In this document: piece after piece, positions 1 to 7,392 of the stretch
Numbering within the stretch: the first letter of the stretch is position 1
Layout: each line of letters starts with the position of its first letter
NCBI GenBank assembly: GCA_002394725.1
Contig: DGUQ01000031.1
Location: 1 to 24,878, forward strand
Length of the DNA: 24,878 bases
Direction of reading: 5' to 3'
From: Ruminococcaceae bacterium UBA4306
GTDB taxonomy: Bacteria; Bacillota; Clostridia; Oscillospirales; Acutalibacteraceae
Notes under the pieces: generated by a model
What the model was told of the DNA's origin: nothing
Databases searched by the model: none
The model's input: only the letters and a program-made list of their open reading frames with translations
Program-made: the position numbers and the translations under genes

Positions 1-1
1 C

Positions 2-112
2 GAGCTGGTATCCGCGGCAGTCGATGAGCTGAATGTCGGCAAAGCGTCTACGCTCGACGATGTGCTAACTGCCGATCATCTGGCGCGCGAGTTCGTTTAT
101 CAAAACATTTAA
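2..112 (+). CDS. dxr: 1-deoxy-D-xylulose 5-phosphate reductoisomerase, C-terminal fragment
   Basis: Only the last 36 codons are present; the open frame enters from the left edge and stops at TAA 110-112. The visible residues include STLDDVLTADHLAREF, which resembles the C-terminal helix of Dxr (typically LEDIL-AD-WAREYA). Dxr makes 2-C-methyl-D-erythritol 4-phosphate, the committed step of the MEP isoprenoid pathway. The identification leans on context: rseP and ispG follow directly, and dxr-rseP-ispG is a well-known Firmicute gene order in which ispG acts later in the same pathway. The catalytic and NADPH-binding parts lie outside the window, so the name is probable rather than proven. Confidence 0.72.
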   Translation, partial: ELVSAAVDELNVGKASTLDDVLTADHLAREFVYQNI

Positions 113-177
113 AAACATATTTTGGAGATGATTTTATCACCGTACTGACCACCATAGCGCTGATCATCATTGCGGTA

Positions 178-1494
178 GTGCTATTCGAACTGATTATTTT
201 TATCCATGAGGGCGGACATTTTATCGCCGCGAAAAAGAGCGGCATCAAGGTAAATGAATTTGCTTTGGGTATGGGTCCCAAGATTTTCAGCTTTACCAAG
301 GGAGAAACCACCTACTCACTGCGCCTTTTCCCGATCGGCGGTTACTGTGCGATGGAGGGCGAGGACGAGGACAGCGAGAATCCCCGTGCGTTTAATAACG
401 CCAAGATCTGGAAGCGCATGATCGTCATCGTCGCCGGTGCTTTTATGAATATCGTTCTGGGTCTTGTCCTGATGCTGATCACGCTGCTGCCGCAGGAGCA
501 GTTCGCGTCTACGACCGTCGCTGAGTTTTCACCGAGCTCCTTTACGGCGGTGACAGGCTTACAGCCCGGTGATCAGATCACCAAGATCAACGACTATGAC
601 GTCAACACCTCTACCGACTTTTCCTTCGCGCTGTTCACACTCCCTGTCAGCGAGATCGACGGACATGAGCTTTCGATCTATAAGGAGGATTGCGCCTTTG
701 ATCTTTATTTACGCGCGACAGAACTGGTTGACGATAAGACGAGTGAGGAGCAGAACGCCTCTCTGGTAACCTCCTTACAGGAAGCACAGGCAAAAATAGC
801 AAAGGCTGAATCAAAAGAAGAGGCTTACAAAATCTTCTCCGAATACTACAATTCATTAGCGGATATCGTCGGCAAGGAACATGCCGACACGATCCCCAAG
901 ATCGAGGAAAAAGATACCCGTCAGCGTTTTCGTACCGATATGACGGTCATCCGTGACGGAGAAAAGGTCGATCTCAAGGATGTCGATCTGTTGACGCTGA
1001 AGAAAAGCGCCGATGATGACACACCGCAGCTCAGGATCGACTTCTATATCAAGCCGATCGAGAAGAACTTCGGCACCGTAATCGAGCAGACCTTCTCCAA
1101 TACCGTATCGGTCGTTCGTATGGTATGGGGCAGCTTGATCGGACTGATCAGGGGACAATTCAGCCTGAACGATATGTCAGGTCCTGTCGGTATCGCGTCG
1201 GCGATCACTAAGGTTGCCGGAGAATCCCTGCGCACCTCGGGCTTTGGCAGCGCCGTCAACTCGATCGTCTATATCATGATGGTCATCACCATCAACCTCG
1301 GCGTCGTTAATATGCTGCCGTTCCCGGCGCTTGACGGCGGACGCTTTTTGATGCTGTTGATCGAGTGGATCTTCCGCAAGCCCGTACCGCGCAAGGTGGA
1401 GAGCGTCATCAACACCGTGGGACTGGTACTGCTGCTCGGATTATCTGTCGTCATCGCATTCAAAGACGTTTGGAAAATATTCAGCGGAGGATAA
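178..1494 (+). CDS. rseP: Site-2 intramembrane zinc metalloprotease RseP (start uncertain, probably upstream)
   Basis: Membrane-embedded zinc protease that cleaves transmembrane substrates such as anti-sigma factors. Numbered from GTG 178, the zinc motif HEGGH is at residues 10-14, the first PDZ-like region (GLQPGDQITKIND) is near 128-139, and the second active-site segment NMLPFPALDGGR spans 378-389 with the metal-binding Asp386. There are hydrophobic segments at both ends. GTG 178 is the first canonical in-frame start, but it has no Shine-Dalgarno and truncates the first membrane helix. The same frame is open back past 136, where GGAG (124-127) sits 8 nt before an ATC codon, so the true start is probably at or near 136. 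At 438 residues or more it is longer than many relatives, owing to a charged segment at about 181-256. The stop lies one base before ispG, indicating one operon with dxr and ispG. Confidence 0.93.
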   Translation: MLFELIIFIHEGGHFIAAKKSGIKVNEFALGMGPKIFSFTKGETTYSLRLFPIGGYCAMEGEDEDSENPRAFNNAKIWKRMIVIVAGAFMNIVLGLVLMLITLLPQEQFASTTVAEFSPSSFTAVTGLQPGDQITKINDYDVNTSTDFSFALFTLPVSEIDGHELSIYKEDCAFDLYLRATELVDDKTSEEQNASLVTSLQEAQAKIAKAESKEEAYKIFSEYYNSLADIVGKEHADTIPKIEEKDTRQRFRTDMTVIRDGEKVDLKDVDLLTLKKSADDDTPQLRIDFYIKPIEKNFGTVIEQTFSNTVSVVRMVWGSLIGLIRGQFSLNDMSGPVGIASAITKVAGESLRTSGFGSAVNSIVYIMMVITINLGVVNMLPFPALDGGRFLMLLIEWIFRKPVPRKVESVINTVGLVLLLGLSVVIAFKDVWKIFSGG

Positions 1495-1495
1495 C

Positions 1496-2539
1496 ATGGC
1501 AAGTAAACACTATGTAACCGCACTACACACACAAATCGGCGGCGGCGCTAAAATCAGCGTCCAGTCAATGCTCAATCGACCGGCCGAGGATATCGAAGGC
1601 TCTGTGCAGCAGGCAAAGGAGCTGGAAGCGGCAGGATGTGAGATCATCCGCGCCGCCGTTCCCGATATGGAGGCTGTCCGGCTGATCGCCGCGCTCAAAG
1701 AAGCGGTATCGGTGCCGATCGTCGCCGATATTCATTTTAACTATCGACTCGCGTTGGAATCGGTCGCCGCCGGCGTGGATAAGATCCGTATCAATCCCGG
1801 TAATATCGGCGATGACAGCCGCGTCAAGGCTGTCGCCGACGCTTGTAAAGCAAAGAATATCCCGATCCGTATCGGCGTCAACTCCGGTTCACTCGAAAAG
1901 AGTATTCTCGCGAAATACGGTCATCCGACCGCCGAGGCGTTGTGCGACAGCGCCTTGTATCACGCATCCTTACTCGAAAAATTCGACTTCAACGATATCG
2001 TGCTCTCGATGAAGAGCTCCGACGTTTCGACCATGGTCAAGGCATACCGCCTTGCCGATAAGCGGTGCGATTATCCGCTCCATCTCGGCGTTACCGAGGC
2101 AGGTACGCGTCGTATGGGGATCATCAAATCCGCCGTCGGTATCGGCGCGCTGCTGGTCGACGGCATCGGCGATACGATCCGCGTGTCGCTGACCGATAAT
2201 CCTGTAGAAGAAGTCTACGCGGCACAGGATATCCTCAAATCCCTTGGACTGGGGGATGAGGGAGTCAAGTTCGTTTCCTGCCCCACCTGCGGCAGAACAA
2301 AGATCGACCTGATCTCTCTAGCGTCCGAGGCAGAGAAAAGACTGCGCGGATGCAAGAAGCCGATCACGGTTGCCGTGATGGGATGTGTTGTCAACGGTCC
2401 CGGTGAGGCGAAGGAAGCGGATATCGGTATCGCCGGCGGCAACGGCGAGGGCTTGATCTTCAAGAAGGGCGAGATCATCGCGAAGGTTCCCGAGGAGCAG
2501 CTGATCGACCGATTGATGGCTGAGATAGACAAGTTATAA
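1496..2539 (+). CDS. ispG: 4-hydroxy-3-methylbut-2-en-1-yl diphosphate synthase (flavodoxin)
   Basis: IspG (GcpE) converts 2-C-methyl-D-erythritol 2,4-cyclodiphosphate to HMBPP, the next-to-last step of the MEP pathway, using a [4Fe-4S] cluster in the cytoplasm. The 347-residue protein has the TIM-barrel N-terminal half (VPIVADIHFNYRLAL, KIRINPGNIG). Its C-terminal cluster domain has Cys262 and Cys265 in CPTCGRT and Cys297 in CVVNGPGE, with the fourth-ligand-type Glu304. Length and motifs match the bacterial short form. ATG 1496 follows GGAGG at about 1486-1490 and lies one base after the rseP stop, so the two are co-transcribed and probably coupled in translation. Together with dxr it places two MEP-pathway enzymes in one operon. 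Confidence 0.97.
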   Translation: MASKHYVTALHTQIGGGAKISVQSMLNRPAEDIEGSVQQAKELEAAGCEIIRAAVPDMEAVRLIAALKEAVSVPIVADIHFNYRLALESVAAGVDKIRINPGNIGDDSRVKAVADACKAKNIPIRIGVNSGSLEKSILAKYGHPTAEALCDSALYHASLLEKFDFNDIVLSMKSSDVSTMVKAYRLADKRCDYPLHLGVTEAGTRRMGIIKSAVGIGALLVDGIGDTIRVSLTDNPVEEVYAAQDILKSLGLGDEGVKFVSCPTCGRTKIDLISLASEAEKRLRGCKKPITVAVMGCVVNGPGEAKEADIGIAGGNGEGLIFKKGEIIAKVPEEQLIDRLMAEIDKL

Positions 2540-2593
2540 TTCTTTAGCTTTGAGTTAATAAATCTATATGCTAAAACCATGAAAGGTGTATGA

Positions 2594-5500
2594 ATGATCA
2601 AACTCAGTGAAGTGTTCGCGCCGTACGCGGTTGAGCTCGACGGCTCTCTGGCGGACGCGGCAGTCAACAATATACGAATCAATAAAGAAAGACGAATACT
2701 GATTATCGACATGAACTCCGATTATCTGCTGACGCGCGCGGCACTGTTTGAAGCGCAACAGAAGATCGCCGCGGCGGATATCGGCATTGATAAAGTCATT
2801 ATCCATCCTCATTTCAGACCGGAAGCCTTTGACGTCGGCTATTTTGACGAGCTTGTTGCCGCGCTGAAATCCAACACTCCCAGTCTCAACGGCACACTCA
2901 ACGACGCCGTTTTGATCCGCGAGGGAGAGGATCGGCTGAATGTTGAGCTGGCGCACGGCGGTCTGGCTCTGTTGCAGGCAAAAGAATTTGACACCCTGCT
3001 CAGCGATATCATTTATCGTGAATTCGGCTTACGCTTTGACGTCCGATTTTCGGGCGTTACTGAGCTGAGCGTCGATGATGAACAGTTCACCGAAAGCATC
3101 GATAATGCGCAGAAGAAGATCGACCGCCAAAAGATCGAGGAGCTGACGATGCTGTTTGAGGGCGAGGAGCGTACCGACACGGCTACCGAAGCGCTCAACA
3201 GCATGACAGAGATCGAGATTCGCAAGGGCGATTCTCTCTATCCTCAGATCATCCGCAATTCCGTCAAGCCGATCTACGGCAGAGTGCTCAAAAGCATCAA
3301 CAAGCTCATGCCGATCGAAAAGATCGCCTATGATACCGGTCGGGCGACCGTCTGGGGCGATGTGTTCGCCTGTGAGACCAAGGTGACCCGATCCGGTGAC
3401 AAGAACATTATCAATTATGATATCACCGATTACACGGGCTCTATCACCGTGAAGGTCTTTGACACCATCCAGAACTGTAAGGTGTTGGAGAATATCAAAA
3501 AAGGTTCTTCCATCGTGGTATCCGGTGACGTTGAATTCGATAAATTCGCCGGAGATACCGTCATCAATGTGAAATCGATCGCTACCGTCAAGAAGGTATC
3601 GGTAGTGGATAACGCGCCGAAAAAGCGCGTTGAACTGCATATGCATACCAACATGAGCCAGATGGACGCGATCACGCCTGCCGGAAAGCTCGTCAAGCGT
3701 GCCGCTGAATTCGGACATTCGGCGGTCGCCATCACCGATCACGGCGTGGCGCAGGCATTCCCCGACGCCATGAACGCCGCCGAAGCCCTGGAGCGTGACG
3801 GCAAGGAGATCAAGGTCATCTACGGTACCGAGGCGTACTTTATCGATGATCTTTGCACCCCTGTTGACGGCGATCAAAATGTTTCGATGGACGATACCTT
3901 CGTCTGCTTTGACCTTGAAACGACAGGTCTGTACGCCACCAATGACAGGATCACCGAGATCGGCGCCGTTAAGGTGCAAAACGGCAAAATCGTCGATTCC
4001 TTTTCAACTTTTGCCGATCCGGAGCGTCCGATCCCGGCGAAGGTCATCCAGCTGACAGGTATCACCGACAGCATGGTCAAGGGCGCTCCTTCTCAAAAGG
4101 AAGCGGTACAACAATTCCTTGAATTCTGCGGTGACGCCGTATTGGTCGCGCACAACGCGCCGTTTGATACGGGCTTTATCCGCAAGGTCTGTCAGGATAA
4201 CGGCATGGAGTATAACTATACCTCCGTGGATACCGTCGCCATCGCGAGAAAGATCCTGCCCGATATCAACAACGTCAAGCTGGATACGCTCGCAAAGCAT
4301 TTTCGTCTGGGTAAATTCAATCATCACCGCGCGGTCGATGACGCGGAAATGCTCACCAATATCTTCCTCAACCTCGTCCGCGTGCTTGAAAAAGACTTTG
4401 ATGTGCACGATCTGAACGATATGAGGGAGAAGATCGTCGGCGGCGATTATAAAAAGCTGCCGACCTACCATCAAATCATCTTAGTGAAAAATCAGGTGGG
4501 GTTAAAGAACCTCTATCGTCTGATTTCGTATTCTCATTTAAACTACTTCCACCGTCGTCCGCGCATTCCGAAATCCGAGCTGATGAAGCACCGTGAGGGG
4601 CTCATCATCGGCTCCGCGTGCGAGGCTGGCGAGCTGTATCGCGCCATCCTGCACAACGCGAGTGAAGAAGAGATCGAGAGGATCGCGTCCTTCTACGATT
4701 ATCTTGAGATCCAGCCGACAGGCAACAACCGCTTTTTGATCCGTGACGGCGCCGTGGAAGATGAGGAGCACCTGCAAAACCTGAACCGCAGAATTCTGGC
4801 GCTCGGCGATAAGCTCGGCAAACCCACTGTCGCCACCTGTGACGTCCATTTCATGGATCCGCATGACAAGGATTATCGCATGATCCTCCTTGCCGCACAG
4901 GGCTTTGACGATGCGGAGGAGCAGGCGCCGCTGTATTTCAGAACCACAGCGGAGATGCTGGAGGAATTCGCGTATCTCGGTGACAGAGCACAGGAGGTCG
5001 TTGTCGATAACACCAACCTGATCGCCGATCTGTGCGACTATGTCCGCCCGATCCCGGCAGGTAATTTTCCGCCCTTTATCGAGGGCGCCGAGGAACAGCT
5101 CACCTCTATCACATGGCAGCGTGCCAAGGATAAATACGGCGATCCTCTGCCTGAGATCGTCAAGGCGCGGCTGGATAAGGAGCTCAACTCCATCACAAAA
5201 TACGGCTTCTCCGTATTGTATATGACAGCGCAAAAGCTGGTTGCCGACAGTGAAAAGCACGGCTATCTGGTCGGATCCCGTGGATCGGTCGGATCGTCCT
5301 TTGTCGCGACGATGTCCGGTATCTCGGAGGTCAATCCGCTGTGTCCGCATTATCTGTGCCCCAAGTGCAAGAAAAGCATCTTCTTTGAGCACGGTGAATA
5401 CGGCTCGGGCTTTGATATGCCGCCCAAGGATTGTCCCGACTGCGGCACGCCGATGGAGCGCGACGGTCACGAGATCCCGTTCGAGACCTTCCTCGGCTTC

Positions 5501-6946
5501 AAGGGCGACAAGGTCCCCGATATCGACCTGAATTTCAGCGGTGAACAGCAGAGCGCTTCCCACCGCTATACCGAAGAACTCTTCGGTCGTGAGAACGTCT
5601 TTAAGGCAGGCACCATCTCGACCGTTGCCGATAAAACCGCCTACGGTTATGTCAAAAAATTCTGTGAGGAGCATAACCGCACCTTCCGTAAGGCGGAGAT
5701 GAATCGTCTCGCGACAGGGTGTACCGGCGTCAAGCGCACTACCGGTCAGCATCCGGGCGGCATGGTCGTCGTACCGCGCGGCATGGAGGTCTATGATTTC
5801 TGTCCCGTTCAGCATCCTGCCGACAAGAGCGATTCTGATAATATCACCACCCATTTCGACTTCCATTCCATCCATGATACCATCACCAAGCTCGATGAGC
5901 TCGGACACGATGTTCCGACGATCTACCATTATCTGGAGGAGAATACGGGTATCCCCGTGATGGATGTCTCCATGAGCGATCCCGAGGTCATGTCCCTGTT
6001 CACTTCACCAAAAGCGCTGGGAGTGACTCCCGAGGACATTGACTCAGAGACCGGTACCTTCGCTCTGCCGGAGCTCGGCACGAGCTTTGTGCGTCAAATG
6101 CTGGTCGAATCCAAGCCGAAAACCTTTACCGACCTGCTGCAGATCTCGGGTCTGTCGCATGGTACCGACGTATGGATCGGCAACGCCGCCGATCTGATCA
6201 AGAACGGCACCTGCACGATCTCCGAGGTCATCGGTACGCGTGACTCGATCATGACTTATCTGATGCACAAGGGGCTCGATCCTTCTATGGCGTTCAAGAT
6301 CATGGAGATCGTCCGTAAGGGAAAATCCACCAAGCTGCTCACCGAGGAGCATCTGAACGCGATGAAGGAACATGATGTACCGCAATGGTATATCGACTCG
6401 TGTATGAAGATCAAATACATGTTCCCGAAGGCTCACGCCGCCGCTTATATGATCTCGGCGCTCAGACTCGGCTGGTACAAGGTACATAAGCCGATCGAAT
6501 TCTACGCGGCGTACTTTACTGTTCGTAACGACAACTTTGACGGCGCTACGCTCCTCAAGGGACGTGACGCGGTACGCAATAAGATCAAGAGCATCAACGA
6601 CAAGGGCTTTGAAGCCTCCGCCAAGGAGAAGGCTGAGATCCCGATGCTGCAGATCATGAACGAGATGCTCGCGCGCGGTATCGAGGTACTGCCGATCGAT
6701 ATCTATAAGAGTGAAGCCAAAAAGTTCGTGATCGAAAACGGCGGTATCCGTCTGCCGTTCTGTTCACTCAACGGCGTAGGGGAGAGCGCCGCGTTCGCGC
6801 TTGCCGACGCCGCAAAGCAGGGTGAATATCTCTGTATCGACGACGTCATTACCCGAGCCAAGGTCAGCAAATCCGTGATCGAAACGCTCAAGGAATGCGG
6901 TGCCTTTGGCGATCTGCCCGAGACCGCTCAAATGAGTTTATTCTAA
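2594..6946 (+). CDS. polC: DNA polymerase III alpha subunit, Gram-positive PolC type
   Basis: Replicative DNA polymerase with built-in 3'-5' proofreading, 1450 residues, close to the usual PolC length. Domains in order: an N-terminal region; an OB-fold segment (about 220-330, beginning VWGDVFACETKV); the first part of the PHP domain, with HMHTN at 349-353; an inserted DEDDh exonuclease starting FDLETTGL (Asp440, Glu442) and including HNAPFD and HHRAVDD; the rest of the PHP domain; then the C-family polymerase core. The core holds a four-cysteine zinc site (Cys922, Cys925, Cys947, Cys950) and the catalytic PDIDLNFS with Asp976 and Asp978. A second helix-hairpin-helix-like part ends the protein. 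ATG 2594 follows AAAGGTG. It is 54 nt from ispG, the conserved Firmicute position. I see no frameshift. Confidence 0.98.
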   Translation: MIKLSEVFAPYAVELDGSLADAAVNNIRINKERRILIIDMNSDYLLTRAALFEAQQKIAAADIGIDKVIIHPHFRPEAFDVGYFDELVAALKSNTPSLNGTLNDAVLIREGEDRLNVELAHGGLALLQAKEFDTLLSDIIYREFGLRFDVRFSGVTELSVDDEQFTESIDNAQKKIDRQKIEELTMLFEGEERTDTATEALNSMTEIEIRKGDSLYPQIIRNSVKPIYGRVLKSINKLMPIEKIAYDTGRATVWGDVFACETKVTRSGDKNIINYDITDYTGSITVKVFDTIQNCKVLENIKKGSSIVVSGDVEFDKFAGDTVINVKSIATVKKVSVVDNAPKKRVELHMHTNMSQMDAITPAGKLVKRAAEFGHSAVAITDHGVAQAFPDAMNAAEALERDGKEIKVIYGTEAYFIDDLCTPVDGDQNVSMDDTFVCFDLETTGLYATNDRITEIGAVKVQNGKIVDSFSTFADPERPIPAKVIQLTGITDSMVKGAPSQKEAVQQFLEFCGDAVLVAHNAPFDTGFIRKVCQDNGMEYNYTSVDTVAIARKILPDINNVKLDTLAKHFRLGKFNHHRAVDDAEMLTNIFLNLVRVLEKDFDVHDLNDMREKIVGGDYKKLPTYHQIILVKNQVGLKNLYRLISYSHLNYFHRRPRIPKSELMKHREGLIIGSACEAGELYRAILHNASEEEIERIASFYDYLEIQPTGNNRFLIRDGAVEDEEHLQNLNRRILALGDKLGKPTVATCDVHFMDPHDKDYRMILLAAQGFDDAEEQAPLYFRTTAEMLEEFAYLGDRAQEVVVDNTNLIADLCDYVRPIPAGNFPPFIEGAEEQLTSITWQRAKDKYGDPLPEIVKARLDKELNSITKYGFSVLYMTAQKLVADSEKHGYLVGSRGSVGSSFVATMSGISEVNPLCPHYLCPKCKKSIFFEHGEYGSGFDMPPKDCPDCGTPMERDGHEIPFETFLGFKGDKVPDIDLNFSGEQQSASHRYTEELFGRENVFKAGTISTVADKTAYGYVKKFCEEHNRTFRKAEMNRLATGCTGVKRTTGQHPGGMVVVPRGMEVYDFCPVQHPADKSDSDNITTHFDFHSIHDTITKLDELGHDVPTIYHYLEENTGIPVMDVSMSDPEVMSLFTSPKALGVTPEDIDSETGTFALPELGTSFVRQMLVESKPKTFTDLLQISGLSHGTDVWIGNAADLIKNGTCTISEVIGTRDSIMTYLMHKGLDPSMAFKIMEIVRKGKSTKLLTEEHLNAMKEHDVPQWYIDSCMKIKYMFPKAHAAAYMISALRLGWYKVHKPIEFYAAYFTVRNDNFDGATLLKGRDAVRNKIKSINDKGFEASAKEKAEIPMLQIMNEMLARGIEVLPIDIYKSEAKKFVIENGGIRLPFCSLNGVGESAAFALADAAKQGEYLCIDDVITRAKVSKSVIETLKECGAFGDLPETAQMSLF

Positions 6947-7108
6947 CCCTGCAGCTCCGGAGCATTTCCATTCCCACATACAAGAGAACGGTTGAATTCC
7001 AGCGTGTGATGCTGGTCATTTTCAGTAAATAGTGAAAAATTTACAAAAATTGTTGTTAAATTTGTGGTGATGTATTGAAAAATCTTAAAAAAAGAATATA
7101 ATATAATT
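6947..7108 (+). other. Intergenic region between polC and the amylase leader
   Basis: This is the left part of a stretch of about 446 bases without a firm gene between polC and the amylase start at 7393. It contains a perfect 10-bp palindrome (GCTCCGGAGC, 6954-6963) just after the polC stop, with no T-run behind it. A very A/T-rich tract follows, in which the amylase promoter lies. No convincing coding frame is visible here. Confidence 0.5.
7075..7102 (+). promoter_or_regulatory. Sigma-A-type promoter for the amylase
   Basis: TTGAAA (7075-7080), a 16-nt spacer and a perfect TATAAT (7097-7102) lie in an A/T-rich tract. A second TATAAT overlaps at 7102-7107, but its spacing is poor. Transcription would start near 7109, giving a leader of about 284 nt before the amylase ATG. 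No other promoter as good is visible before the gene. Confidence 0.75.
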
Positions 7109-7364
7109 GATACCATATACATCTCTGCTTATATTCTTTATCATCCATATCAACGGCGTTTTCTTAGTACTGAAAATGATTACCGTGATCCGTGCTTCAA
7201 TGGAGAATATGGCTCAAAGACAACCGCGGAAAAAGGAATTATCAGCAAACGACGCTGCTCCCGGAATAACAGAGAATGATCCCGGGCACAGCAAAACCCA
7301 CGCAAAGGATCACTCGCTGTTCGGAAATGCGTCTGAGCTGTTCAACAATAAAAAAGACAAATGA
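7107..7364 (+). CDS. Possible 85-residue leader ORF (doubtful)
   Basis: This open frame lies inside the predicted amylase leader. Its first start codon (TTG 7107) overlaps the promoter -10 region and so cannot serve an mRNA starting near 7109. Translation would have to begin at an internal ATG such as 7177 or 7209, and neither has a convincing ribosome binding site. The product would have a hydrophobic start (SLLIFFIIHINGVFLVL) and a hydrophilic tail rich in Lys, Asp and Asn. I recognise no family, and codon choice is not clearly coding-like. It could be a small peptide, a regulatory leader peptide, or chance within a structured untranslated leader; I favour one of the last two. Confidence 0.2.
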   Translation: MIPYTSLLIFFIIHINGVFLVLKMITVIRASMENMAQRQPRKKELSANDAAPGITENDPGHSKTHAKDHSLFGNASELFNNKKDK

Positions 7365-7377
7365 TCAATTTGTTTTA

Positions 7378-7386
7378 TTAGGAGGT
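7378..7386 (+). promoter_or_regulatory. Ribosome binding site that fixes the amylase start
   Basis: TTAGGAGGT lies 6 to 7 nt before ATG 7393. It selects the start that places the signal peptide at the N-terminus, over the in-frame ATG 117 nt upstream. Confidence 0.9.
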
Positions 7387-7392
7387 TTTAAA

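Noticed and set aside
3029..3979. Minus-strand open frame of 316 codons opposite polC
   Set aside because: Antisense to the OB/PHP/exonuclease region, with no ribosome binding site and no recognisable domain.
4538..5929. Minus-strand open frame of 463 codons opposite polC
   Set aside because: It lies wholly antisense to the polymerase core, which has intact catalytic motifs. It has no family motifs, and long antisense frames are expected with this codon bias.
6954..6963. Palindrome GCTCCGGAGC after polC as a terminator
   Set aside because: It has no room for a loop in a stable stem and no T-run on either side.
7276..7392. N-terminal extension of the amylase from ATG 7276
   Set aside because: It would put 39 residues before a complete signal peptide; ATG 7393 has the AGGAGG site.
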